The translations under genes and the position numbers were made by a program. Shown piece by piece: positions 43,724 to 55,023 of a DNA stretch of 64,000 bases. The stretch is from assembly GCA_015178975.1 (NCBI GenBank), contig WHVD01000035.1, positions 1 through 64,000 of the forward strand. The letters are read 5' to 3'. The DNA comes from Hysterangium stoloniferum. Lineage: Eukaryota > Basidiomycota > Agaricomycetes > Hysterangiales > Hysterangiaceae. How positions within the stretch are numbered: position 1 is the first letter of the stretch; each line of letters begins with the position of its first letter. The notes beneath the pieces are model-generated. The model was not told the DNA's origin and did not search any database. It saw nothing but the letters and a program-made list of their open reading frames with translations.

Positions 43724-45977
43724 TGTTACAACTGGAATTCCCACCAGACTCTGGGCACTAACTTATATGCACCCGTGCCTTATACACACCAATTGTCAGT
43801 TTACTGGAATTCCCACCGGACTCCGTACATCAGACTTGTCCACATTTGACTTCGTTACATCATGTATCAGTCACCAGAATACCCGCTGTAAGTTTGTTAC
43901 TAGGAAAAGACCTAATAACCTGTGCGCAACGGTCAAGTCTTTATGACGGTCACTGACACAGTCGTTCTTGAAACCAGTCTATAACCAAACACACTCGGAG
44001 CGAGAGGCTAGAGATCCGACCTTGGATGACATAATAGAAGATGAATACAAAAGGCTGACATAAGCCCAATGTCGTAGAATGTAGAACTTCAACAATAAGA
44101 GACACTACAGTATCCCTTACTGGTTGTAGGAGTGAGACTGAGAGTAAGACTTAAGAGATTGTCCTTAAGAATGAGCTTCGAAATGAGATACAACGAAATT
44201 GCTTGTCCAATAGTGGGCAAAAGAGAGGCCCTTATATACATGAGAGAGCACAGGTCAAATCAAACATCTACAAACAACGACACAATAATGATGCAATATG
44301 GTGTGAGTCATCTCTGAGTCATCACAATAGGAGTGTTAGTAAAGCTGTGAACAATAATAGGGGGAGGCTGTGCTGAACAATAAGAGAATGACAAACAAAA
44401 GATGAGATCAGACATGTGATACAGATAAATGGGGAAACACAATAGAACAATAGGGGAAGTGAGTCAGACAATAGGGATGATGGAGTAATAGAAGTGATGG
44501 CTGATGAAACATTGATGATATGAGCCAGAAACACTCAAGAATCCCATGATAATGTGTCACCCTCAAATGCTATGCTTGATTTCAAAATCTTGACAATATT
44601 ACCAATCGATGAACCGAGATTGGACGTATTGTGTTCCTAGTTTTGCAGTATAAGGAGGGGATGCAATCAATCACCATTTTAGAACCAGGTGGTGAGTAGG
44701 CTCCACAACCATGCAAGGAACACGAAACGACGTCAACGACCTCGACGAGGCTCTACTTGACTTCCCTCTGGAACCGGGGTCCTGAATAACTTGGGTCCTC
44801 TGTGATCTCCTATTGGAGTGAACGTTGCCATGTAACAGATTCCCGATGACGGTGGGGAACAGTCCTGCTGGAACACTCGGTCGAATCAATAGTGGAGGAT
44901 TTTGGAGGAGCCATCATAGTGTTCTATACAAATGAAGGCAGGATCGTCTGGAGCATATGGGAGTCGAATACCTTGTCGACAGAGGAAATGATGGTATTTC
45001 TTGGAGGAGCATGAGTGGGCTGGTAGGGGCTTGGAAATGATGTCTGAGGATGAGGAGAAGCGAGATGTTATTGGCTGGAGTTCTATTTGGGAGTGAAGAG
45101 TCAGTTTTGAGTAGGAACTGAGGGTTACTTTGGAGGACGATGCAGTGTTGAACATGATGGAGTTTTGGTCGTCTGTTTGATGAAACTGATTTGGCTGTGT
45201 AGAAGTCGTCTTGAGTGCCAAAGTATATATAAGAATTTGTGCTGTGACGTGACTTGAAACTATAGCCATATTAGTCTCTTTCCGATTGAACTCTCTACAC
45301 CGCTGGACTCCGTCCCTGTCTATGTCTAACCTCATCCCACATGTCAGTCACTGGACCCCACTTGGAAAACCCGTCATCCCTCTAACTGAGCCCCATTCCC
45401 ATTTTAGTCAAATGACCTGTCACAATTTGGACTCCACTCCCACTCCATTTCCCATTATGGTTTATGACCTGTCACGATTTAGACTCCACTCCGTTCCATT
45501 CCATTCCTAACACCAAATTTGGTGTTTACTTATCTTGTTTTATGTTTGCTAGTTTCATTTTCATTATTACTGGATTTGATATTTTATTCATTCCATAGTC
45601 TATATAGTCTGGCAGATGTTGTACATACAATCCAGTCAGAAAATCGGCTTAGATTCTCCCCAGTAATCTAGTACATTTTCCACTCTAAACTCCTCCTTAA
45701 ATTATACCGCTCTTGCTAGTCGGAGCCCACGGGCTCCGACAGATCTATCTTTCAACCTCTGACTTATTTATCTCAACTCCCTGACCTCTCGACCCATGAC
45801 CTCCCGACCCACAACCCCACAACCCACAAACTCCACCCGGACTCCCTGGGATTCCTGTCCACCCATTTGAAATTGGACAACACGATCTCACAAGGGCACA
45901 GCCTATAAGCTGAAGCCAAGTCCTACAGGATTTCCTGCGGGTTTCTCCGGAAACCCTCCATGTACACACCCTTAACA
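43724..45977 (+). repeat. E2 5' LTR (family A), split by an insertion
   Basis: Begins TGTTACAACTGGAATTCC and ends CACCCTTAACA. The LTR is interrupted at 43886/45300 by a 1.4-kb insertion; without it the LTR is about 840 bp, like the 3' LTR without its own insertion. Confidence 0.9.
43887..45299 (-). mobile_element. Unclassified 1.4-kb insertion in the E2 5' LTR
   Basis: Bounded by TGTAAGTTTG at the left and CTCTCTACA at the right, giving TG...CA ends with TGTA/TACA inverted tips, and flanked by CCGC on both sides (43883-43886, 45300-45303). The minus strand holds open frames (44886 to about 45290 and 44671-44889) with no domain I recognise. No internal LTR pair or transposase was found. It may be a long solo LTR or a non-autonomous element. 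Confidence 0.6.
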
Positions 45978-46011
45978 GTATTTTCTGACTACGACTTGCA
46001 GATTGTTCAAT

Positions 46012-47103
46012 ATGCCACCAAGAAGAAAAGCGCACACACAGGCATCATTACCTGGATTGTCGACTCTTCATTCCCCATTAACTTTGTATACCAGCCAGAC
46101 ACTCGTGAACCAGCCAGAAGTCATGGAAGAAGCCTGTATCAAAGAAGTCCCAGAAAACCAGGACAAATCTGAGCATGAGGACGAGTCCATGGCCCCCAAC
46201 AAGGGCAAAGGTGTCGAAAATCCTCCATCTAACGATCAACTGCCACTTTCGGATCCCACCTCTGAGTATTTAGCAATCACTTTAGAAAGGTTGATGAATC
46301 ATATGCTCAGAGAAGGCAAAAAGAAAGATCTGGAACCCCCGCAGTCAAAAGTCAATGCTCCAGAACCCTTCATGGGTTCCAACCCAAACAAACTCTCTAC
46401 TTTCCTCATACAATGTCACTTCAATTTCCACGATCAATCTGCTGCATTCTCCATGGACTCCTGAAAAGTCAACTACACACTTTCATACTTGTCAGGATCC
46501 ACATTGAAATGGTTCGAACTGGCTTTTAGCGGACTTGCTGAGGAAGAGCTGCTTTGGCTTGAAGATTCAGATGCTTTTGTTGAGGAGCTTGAAACCAACT
46601 TTCGCCCATATGACCTGACCGGAGAAGCCGAGAACAGTCTCACAAATCTTCATATGAAGGACATGCAGCACATCACAGACTATATTGTCCAATTCAATAA
46701 TTATGCAGCTCATTGTCAGTGGGGCAATCCTGCTCTCTGCCACCAATTCTACGCTGGTCTGCTGTCCCGCCTTAAAGACAAAGTCTTGAAAGGAGAAGAT
46801 GGCGAGCCAAAAGCCCTGTCGTGTATGTGCCTTAAGGCTCAAAATGTGGATGCATGCTATTGGGAATGTCATGCAGAAGTTGCCTGTGAGACCTCTGCGC
46901 ACAAAGTAAACAAGTCCACGGCCAATAAAACCAACAACAACAACTTGTCAACCAGCAACCAGAACTCCACATAATCTGACAAGAAGAATGATAAAAAGTC
47001 TTCAAACAACAACAACAACAACAACAACAACAAAGGTCGACAGTCCAGCAAGCAACCAGAAAACCCAACCTCACAGGCAAACTCGGACCTGATGGCAAAT
47101 TGA
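46012..47103 (+). pseudogene. E2 Gag (two stops, C-terminal part deleted)
   Basis: Starts MPPRRKAHTQASLPG 34 bp after the 5' LTR and is clearly the same protein as E1 Gag. Stops: TGA at 46462-46464 where E1 has CGA (SMDS-RKVNY), and TAA at 46972-46974 where E1 has CAA. After an Asn run (encoded by AAC repeats, 47008-47032) the sequence leaves gag at about 47103 without reaching the CCHC knuckle, and joins the linker that precedes RT. Confidence 0.9.
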
Positions 47104-50100
47104 CCCCATGGCCTTCCAGGCACCTGCCTGCAGTCTTGAGGACTCCTGTGATCCCTACAGCACCCATGGCTTCCCTGGAACCCATGGCACCTCCGTCTAT
47201 TTCTCTGATTAATGCTGCAGCTTTTATTAGGGCTACAAAAATGGATGGGTCCCAGGTGTTCACTATCAATTTAAAAATTGATGAAGCAACTGGTCATTTT
47301 TCAACCCCAGTATCCGAATCTGAGCAAGCCACTGACCTGGAAGGTGTCCCAGAGAAATATCATGACTTTGCAGATGTTTTTAGTAAGTGGAAAGCTGACT
47401 GGCTTCCACCCCACAGAGAGTATGCCTTAAAATCGACCTCAAAGAAGGCACCCAGCCACCCCTAGGACATATTTACCTGCTCTCATCCATGGAACTTTCT
47501 GCAATCTGTGATTTCCTGGATGAACATTTGTCCATAGGTTTTATCAGATCCTCAAAGTCCCCTTTTGGAGCACCTGTTCTGTCTGTCAGAAAAAAGGATG
47601 AGACTATGTGTTGATTTCAGAGGACTCAATGCTGTCACAAACAAGGATAAGTATCCACTTCCACTTATATCCGATCTACTTGATGCTCCACAGAATGCCC
47701 AGATTTACACCAAAATAGACCTCAAACACGCCTATCACTTGGTCTGGATCTCTGTGGGTGATGAATGGAAAACCACTTTTAGAACCCACTGTGGGGCCTT
47801 TGAGTGGTTGGTGATGGATGCCCTTTGGACTCACCAATGCTCCGTCTGTTTTTCAACATTTTATCAATGACATTTTCTCCGACATGCTCGATGTATGTGT
47901 CATTGTTTACTTGGATGACATTCTTATCTACTCCGAGAATCCCGCGGAACATGACAAACAAGTCCATGAAGTTCTCTGGAGACTCAGACAACATGGTTTA
48001 TTCACAAATGGTAAAAAATATACTTTTGACACAAACTCTGTGGAATACCTGGGCTTCATAATGGGACGACAGACTTTGCATGGATGAAACTAAAGTACAA
48101 GTCATCAAAGATTGGCCAGAACCCCGAAAAGTTAAAGATATACAATCCTTCCTCGGCTTTGCCAATTTTTATTGATGGTTTATCTGCAGATATTCCAACA
48201 TCACGGTTCCCCTTAACCATCTTCCATGTAAGGATACTCTGTGGAATTTTAATGATAAGTGTCAAAAAACTTTCAACCTTTTTAAAAAATTCTTTTTCTT
48301 CAGCTCCTATTCTGTCGCACTGGAAACCGGACTTCCCACTCATTGTTGAAATGGACAACTCGGACTATGCACTTGGAGCCATTCTGTCTATCCAGGACTC
48401 CAACGGAGAAGTCCACCCCATGGCCTTTCTGTCCCGGAATTTTACTGGACCAGAGCTCAATTAAGACATTCATGATAAGGAACTCCTGGCAATTTTTTCA
48501 GCTTTCAAAATGTGGCGACACTATTTGGAAGGCTTAGGAACTCTGATTGACATTGTAACAGATCACAAAAACCTGGAATACTTTTCTACTACAAAACTTT
48601 TGACCCACCGGCTGGCCCGCCGGTCTGAATACCTATCCGCTTTCAATATGACTATCCATTTTCGACCCGGCCATCTTGGTGGCAAACCTGACACTTTAAC
48701 TAGACGATAAGACATCTATCCTAAAGAGGGGAGCAACAACTACACCATGGTAACCCTGCATAACCCATTTTCACGAATCAGCAACTTACCACATCAGTCC
48801 ACAGAACTTTCCTCATCCATCCCATTGTCCGTGGAATTATCATTATGGATATTGAGAAGTTACATCAAGATATTCTATCAGAAATTCTGCTAGACCCGAT
48901 AACTAAAGCACACTTTGACAATCCCGTGGACCCCGATCAACCCTGGTGGTCTCTTGATCAGCACGGTTTCATTAGACTTGACAATCATATCTATGTATCG
49001 GACTCCAATGGCCTCCACCTCAGGATCCTTCAGTACAAACATGATCATCCACTCTCTGGACATTTCGGGTACAACAAAACTCTATAATTAATAAGAAGAG
49101 AATATACTTGGCCCGGACTCCATGAATTTGTTAAGCACTATTGTAAATCTTGCACTACTTGTCCACACTCAAAATCTCAGTGATACAAGCCATATGGCCT
49201 TTTGAAACAACTCCCGGTACTGGAACACCTGTGGAATTCTATCTCTATGGATTTCATTGAACACCTACTGGATTCCGAAGGCTTTTCAGCCATTCTAGTT
49301 GTTGTTGACAGATTCTCAAAACAAGGTATATTCATCCCTACACATGATACAATTACATTCATGCAGTTAGCGGAACTTTTTATTATCCACATATTTTCCA
49401 AGCATGGAGTTCCGTCCCACATGACTTCCGATCGAGGATCAGAGTTCGTATCTCACTTCTTTAGATCCCTTGGGAAATCCTTGGACATGAAATTACATTT
49501 CATGTCCAGACATCACCCAGAAGGTGACGGACAAACTGAACCTGTCAATCAGACATTGGAACAATATCTCCATGTATATTGCAATTATCAACAGGACAAT
49601 TGGAAATCCTTATTACCACTTGCAGAATTTGCTTACAACAATGCCCCCTTGGCCACTACTGGTGTTTCCCCATTCTTTGCAAATAAAGGATATAATCCAA
49701 ATATTACAGTACATCCAGAATGAAATCTCACCTCCGCCCGTGCTCAAGAGTTCACCATGGACCTCCATGAGCTCCATGAGGAACTCCATGAGCTCCACGA
49801 GGAACTCCAGACTGCAATAAAGTCTTCCCAAGAGCAATATCAACATTCAGCGGACAAACACCGGATCCTGCCACCCAATTTCAAGATTGGCAATTGTGTT
49901 TTTGTCAAAGCTCAGTTCTTTCAGGCTACCTGTCCATCAAAAAAGCTTGCTGAAAAATATTTAGGTCCGTTTGAAATAATCACACAAGTAGGTTCAGTTT
50001 CTTGGACTCTACAGCTTCTGGATAGCATGCATGTGGTACACCCAGTATTTCATGTTTCTATGTTAGAACCTTGTACTGCTAACACTATCCCGGATTGTGT

Positions 50101-50989
50101 GCAATCTCCGCCCCCCTCCAGTCATTATTGACAGAGAACCCGAGTTTGAAATCTCACAAATTTTAGATTCGAAAATCGACAAGCATCGATGCACTTGTAA
50201 ACTGCTTTACTTGGTCAAGTGGGCAGGTGTGAGAGATACTGCGAAATATACTCTGAATTACTGCATAGTCCAGAAGAGCCTACACTATATTTCCATTATT
50301 ATTTCTATTTTCTCTCTATTTTATCATACACATATATTTAGTTCGACAGCCTATGCATTCAGTACATTGACTCTTGTGGGTGCATATGCACCAGACTTAT
50401 GTATTCTAGCACCGGTAGTTAGAACTCAGACACTTTTTACCCCACAACCACGACTTACCCAGACACCCAGTTAGTGTCCTGTAAGTTGTGATTGGGGTAT
50501 TGTCTCGACTGTCACAGATGGGCTTTAACTACTAGCGCAATCAGAGCTTCGAACTATACTAGTTGAAACTCAAACCATTTTCTCAATCTGCGCAGACTCA
50601 TCCACACTACTCTGTTATTTGACTCTCTCATTATTCTCTTCAACACTCAAGCAGTCATTCAGAATCATACTTTACAGTCGATTCTCCTTTATTCATTTTA
50701 GCTCTCTATTCTACTTTAGATAGCTAATTCATATTGAACTAAACAGTCAATAGGTGTTTGGTCTGTATTAGACTTAGATAGTCAATACATTGTCGTGTCG
50801 TACCTAAATGGTCAATATTCTTCGTATATGGAACAGTTAGAACTTTCACCACTCTTCACAGTGGGTTATGAGGGTACTGATGAAGAAACCTCATGGATCT
50901 TGGCCACGGAACTCAGTAATGCCATGGAAATCGTTACTGACTTTCATACAGCTTACCCACTCAAACCCGGACCACTATTGTCTCTCTGA
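47104..50989 (+). pseudogene. E2 Pol: RT, RNase H, integrase, chromodomain (broken, protease deleted)
   Basis: Begins in the linker (PPSISLINAAAFIRATKMDG), then RT ([24 protein letters not shown] at 47908-47919), RNase H (DNSDYALGAILSIQDSNGEV), integrase (zinc region HDHPLSGHFGYNKTL; core ISMDFIEHLLDSEGF, MTSDRGSEFVSHFF, HHPEGDGQTEP), the GPF region and the first half of the chromodomain (LLYLVKWAG). A 633-bp solo LTR follows, then the second half (YEGTDEETSWILATE) ending at 50987-50989. Frameshifts lie near 47815, 48080, 48470-48510 and 49085-49200. There is no protease, so gag and pol could not mature. Confidence 0.9.
50223..50865 (+). repeat. Solo LTR inside the E2 chromodomain
   Basis: LTR 50228-50860 (633 bp) begins TGTGAGAGATAC and ends CTCTTCACA, with TGTGA/TCACA inverted tips. 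The flanking pentamers are GCAGG (50223-50227) and GTGGG (50861-50865). E1 has GCGGG here, so both copies look like decayed versions of one CpG-containing target. A diverged inverted relative lies at 55024-55679. Confidence 0.88.
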
Positions 50990-51187
50990 CCACACTCCAC
51001 GGACCCTGTGTTACGTTTGGACTCATTTTCATTATTCCCTGTCACCTTATGTCTCTCTTTGCTTTTAGAGGTTCTGACATGTCTTTCAAGTCCTTAAGCA
51101 GATTTTCTGCAGATTTTCTGCAGACTTATGATTTTTATGTTTTTCACACTTTACTTTTATTTTCAAATTTATTAAACTTTTATATTT

Positions 51188-52163
51188 CTATTCATCTACA
51201 TTGATGGGGCTGTCTTTTTTCCCTACCTCAGCTTTCCCCACCTCATTCATCTCCTCAGGGAGCTCTGCTATCTCCATGGGCACCCCATCCTCATCCGAAC
51301 TGGCATCCTTGGAATGCCCAATCTGTGGCTCCTCATAAACATAGCCGCCGAACTCTGCCAGGAACTTCCAAAACTCCGAGCAGAGCCCACAGAGTTCATT
51401 CACTATCACTATATGCACTTTGTTGCCCTTCCTAAGCAACTCGTTTTGGGCCTCAATGCCCTCAGTGATCCACCCCAAAACATCATCCAGTCCTGAGATC
51501 CCGTATGACCCACTGATGTCCCATGCCACAGACCCCGTGGGCTGCTCATGAACCAGTGAGCACCTCGCTTTGAGGTGCACACACTGGAAGCAGCCTGGTC
51601 CCTGCCTGGGCTTTCGATTACAATCTGTGTTCTGGTCATTGCAACCGGAACACCGTGGGTTGTTCCGTGTTGGTAGGCGGACTGGTGCTGCTTTCCTTGC
51701 TTTCTGTTTGGTGGTTAGCTTCCCAGAAAATCCTACAGACCTGAGACTCACTTTCTGTGGGCTCTCCGGCTCCCCCTCAGACTCAGACTCGACATCTGCT
51801 GCCTTGCACTGAAAAAAACCAAGTCAGTTAAGTTGATATGTGGAACAGTGGAACTTACCTTTCCCACAGCAACTGCAGCCCTGTCCGCAGCCACTCAGGC
51901 TTTCTCCATGGCCACCATGCAGCCTCCTCCTCATCTCTCTTCCTCTGCCTCTCAGCCTCTTCCTCTGTGGCCAATGCTGCCTGGTACTCTCTGTCCAAGG
52001 CCTCCTCAACCTCCTTGGCCTCCTTTTCTGCTTCTTCTCATTGTCAGTGCTGTTCCTCTCACTGTGCCAGAATCTGGGCCGTGGTGAGAGGCACCCGATA
52101 TGGAGTGCCTGTGGAAGGCCTGGCGATCAGCATAGGTTTTTGCGGCATCGGTTTTGGTCCCAT
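51188..52163 (-). pseudogene. E2 opposite-strand gene: coiled coil plus Zn2Cys6 cluster, 3 exons
   Basis: Exon 1 from ATG 52163 to 51859, intron 51858-51809 (50 nt), exon 2 51808-51752, intron 51751-51704 (48 nt), exon 3 51703-51188; introns are GT-AG. Exon 1 encodes ITMGPKPMP-like sequence matching E3, then a Glu/Ala/Arg-rich helix (EALDREYQAALATEEEAERQ) with three TGA codons at Arg-type positions and one frameshift. Exon 2 is acidic. Exon 3 is open and holds C-x2-C-x6-C-x9-C-x2-C-x6-C (51652-51560), the exact fungal Zn(II)2Cys6 spacing, then helical segments (GLDDVLGWITEGIEAQNELL) and an acidic tail. It converges on pol 199 bp from the chromodomain stop. Same arrangement and intron positions as in E3. 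Likely a regulator or DNA-binding partner; unproven. Confidence 0.82.
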
Positions 52164-52717
52164 AGTGATGATGGGGGTAATAAAGAAGAAGAAAATTCAT
52201 TTTTTCAATTTTTTATATAGGCTTGTCGCGTCTGAACCTTACCTTCTAGATCATGTGACTCTTTGACACAAACGTGTAACTAACATCACTTTTGACACAT
52301 GTGCATAGCCAATAAAAACCTTATCAAGTTCTAGAGCCTCTTTGGGACTTCAGCATAAAGGGAGGGTACTGTTACGACCAGAATTCCTGCTGGACTCCGG
52401 GCACTAACCTATACGCACCTGCACCCTATATGCACCAATTGTCAGTTTACTGGAATTCCCGCCAGACTCTGTACATCAGACTTGCCCACATTCAACTTTG
52501 TTACATCATGTATCAGTCACCAGAATACCTGCCAGACTCTGTCCATGTCTATGTCTGACCTCGTCCCACACATCAGTCACCAGACCCTGCTCGGAAAACC
52601 CATCATGTTAAATGTGACCTGTGACTTACTGTGACACGTGACACACTCAAGTCTGAGGAAAGTTGTTACTATTCAGGTCACTAACTACAAGCTTATATAT
52701 GTTATATATCAGTAGGC

Positions 52718-52832
52718 TTGTCAGCTGTCAGAAGTGACAGCTGGTTGACAGCTGTCAGAAGTGACAGCTGATTGACAGCTTGAATGGAAACTGACAGCTG
52801 GAATACAAACTGACAGCTGATTGACAGCTGTC
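52718..52832. repeat. Cluster of CAGCTG palindromes
   Basis: At least seven CAGCTG palindromes, most within TGACAGCTG and some in the longer palindrome TTGACAGCTGTCA, in about 115 bp. It could be a protein-binding cluster or a decayed tandem repeat. Confidence 0.75.
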
Positions 52833-52868
52833 ATGGGAAATGAACAGGGAATACTCTGGAACATGCTG

Positions 52869-52903
52869 GAAGCTTCTAGAAGCTTCTAGAAGGTTCCAGA
52901 AGG
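52869..52903. promoter_or_regulatory. Heat-shock-element-like array, 7 pentamers
   Basis: Seven consecutive 5-bp steps alternate GAAnn and TTCnn without a break. This is the arrangement bound by heat shock factor trimers in eukaryotes (established for the family). It lies in the short insertion inside the E2 3' LTR. Whether it is bound here is unknown; the stretch is also a short tandem of a palindromic decamer, so chance origin is possible. Confidence 0.5.
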
Positions 52904-53546
52904 TCTTGGAGACAGTGGAGGCAGTTTTAATACATCATCCCTCTAACTGGGCCCCATTCCCATTTTAGTCAAATGACCTGTCATGATTTGGACTCCGCTC
53001 CCACTCCGTTTCCCATTATGGTTGATGACCTGTCACAATTCGGACTCCACTCCATTCTGTTCTGTTCCTAACACCAAATTTGGTGTTTACTTATCTCATT
53101 TTATGTTTGCTAGTTTCATTTTCATTATTACTGGATTTGGTATGTTATTCATTCCACAATCTATATAGTCTGGCAGATGTTGTACATACATACAATCCAG
53201 TCAGAAAATTGGCTTAGGTTCTCCCCAGTAATCTAGTACATTTTCTGCTCTAAACTCCTCCTTAAATTATACCACTCTCGCTAGTTGGAGCCCACAGGCT
53301 CTGACGCATCTATCTCTCAACCTCCAACTTATTTATCTCGACTCCCTGACCTCTTGACCCACAACCTCCTGACCCACAACCCCTCGACCCACGAATTCAA
53401 CCCAGACTCCCCGGGATTCCCGTCTGCCTGTTTGAAATTGACAACATGATCTCACGAGGGCGCAGCCTATAACCTGAAGCCAAGTCCTACCAGATTTCCC
53501 GTGGGTTTCTCTGGAAACCCTCCGTGTATACACCCTTAACAATTAG

Positions 53547-55023
53547 TACAAATCCTGTATATCACTTCTCTTCAGTTTGAATATTGACTTAGAATCCCTC
53601 CTACAGTATTTCTCTCACATACATAGTGTGGGTGGCTTACATAACCCTGAACTCCATAAAGTACAAGATTTACTATGAAATTTCCAGGAAATACTCTGGG
53701 AGCTTTCAGAATGTTTCCAGGTACAGGAAGGGCTTGGCTTCACCATATGCTTCGCCCTTGCACAAATGTTTGTTTGTCCTTATTTCAAGTTGACAAATAC
53801 TTAGCACATTTTCGGAGCTGAGAACAAGTGTGAGGGTGAATCTGAGGGATCAAAGAACAAGCAGAGGTCAAGGATGTCTGGAAGGCTATCAAGCAAGGGA
53901 TGACAGACAAGGAGAGCAGATCAGACAGTGTTAAGATTCACATTAGAGTGTAATTACATCTCTATGGGTGAATATAGCTCTTCTGTTAATTGCAGTACAA
54001 TTTGAGAAAACAATAAAACACACTCAAAACCATTTTCCAAAACTAGAATATCATAAAAACATTTTAAAGCTATTTGTAGTTATCAGATTTCTACTTGATT
54101 CAACATACCCAGAATATATAGGGGATTTTACTTAATACATAAAGACAGCTGTGATATGAAAAATGTCCAATAATATTTTACATATTTTACATGGAAATAA
54201 CTACATTACAACTTTTAAAAAACAAAGTACTAATAAAAGTATTAGTAGGCATCTGTAAAAGGAAGGAAATTATATACAATGGAATTTGTTAAATAACTAT
54301 GGATTGTACATGTATAAGATGTAATATGGAGAACTATTTCTGATGGTTGTTTTTTGATGATATAATTGTTTCAGAGTAGATATCACTATTTAAAGATGGA
54401 GTTTTGTAAAAATAAGACTTTTATTAGTAAATATTTGAGATTATAGTAATTATAAACACCCTCCATTGTACTACTTATTCAGACATACAAAACGACATAT
54501 CAGGAATACAACAAAACAATAAACCAGATTACAAACTAAACAGGAACAAGGGACAAACTAAAATCAGATGTCAACTGGCAAAGCCAGATTGAGAACAAGG
54601 GGATCTGGAATGTCTGGATGGAGTCTGGTGTGCCATTCATGCATTACAGAGAGTCAGGCACATACTGTATATACTGTAAGCTGGTGCCTGGAGACTGGCA
54701 GGTTTTCCAGTCATAACACAATGGTGAGTGTTGTCCTGGTGGACTGGGAGAATTGTTAGTCAGCTGTTTAGCTTCAATTTGAGGGAACCTTCAATAGAAG
54801 CTGGCCTTTGAAAAGTCAACAAAGCATTTCTCATTGTGACAATACTGGGCAGTTCAAGCCCAGGGGGTCATTGTCATGGAAGAGAACTACTTGGCATCAT
54901 TGACAATCTTGCAGCCTGTTCCCTACCCATAGTCATTTTTAGTTACCTAGAGATAGATACATACATACTAAATAATAGAATGTTTTCTTCATAGGAAAAG
55001 AATGGTCTGGCCTGGATCACCAC
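53547..55023. other. Decayed LTR-like sequence and AT-rich spacer
   Basis: At 53720-53800 the 'gaagggcttggcttcac...gcttcgcccttgcacaaa' block resembles the 3' part of gypsy LTRs B and C in minus orientation. At 54470-54640 sequence like repeat D follows. No gene; open frame 54568-54759 has no motif. Confidence 0.4.

Larger units (their letters stand above)
52601..52938. mobile_element. Short non-autonomous insertion in the 3' LTR, TSD CATCAT
   Basis: The LTR sequence is interrupted between CATCAT at 52601-52606 and CATCAT at 52933-52938. The insert contains many TGACAGCTG-type motifs (52718-52832) and a run of alternating GAA/TTC pentamers (52869-52903). No coding sequence and no clear terminal inverted repeat, so the class (MITE or solo LTR) is open. 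Confidence 0.75.
52370..53541 (+). repeat. E2 3' LTR (family A) with an insertion
   Basis: Begins TGTTACGACCAGAATTCC right after the polypurine tract and ends CACCCTTAACA. Total 1,172 bp including a nested insertion of about 326 bp (52607-52932). Confidence 0.92.
43719..53546 (+). mobile_element. Gypsy element E2 (family A) with nested insertions, TSD ATTAG
   Basis: Element 43724-53541 with exact target duplications ATTAG at 43719-43723 and 53542-53546. Both LTRs, the chromodomain and the 3' region carry later insertions: 43887-45299 in the 5' LTR, 50228-50860 in the chromodomain, and about 52607-52932 in the 3' LTR. Without these the element would be about 7.4 kb, close to E3. Gag's knuckle region and the protease are deleted at about 47103. 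PPT AAAGGGAGGGTAC precedes the 3' LTR. Confidence 0.93.

Noticed and set aside
51840..52266. Plus-strand open frames across the passenger gene of E2 (up to 142 codons)
   Set aside because: Shadows of the minus-strand exon 1, with Ser/Leu/Pro-rich low complexity and no relation to each other or to known domains.
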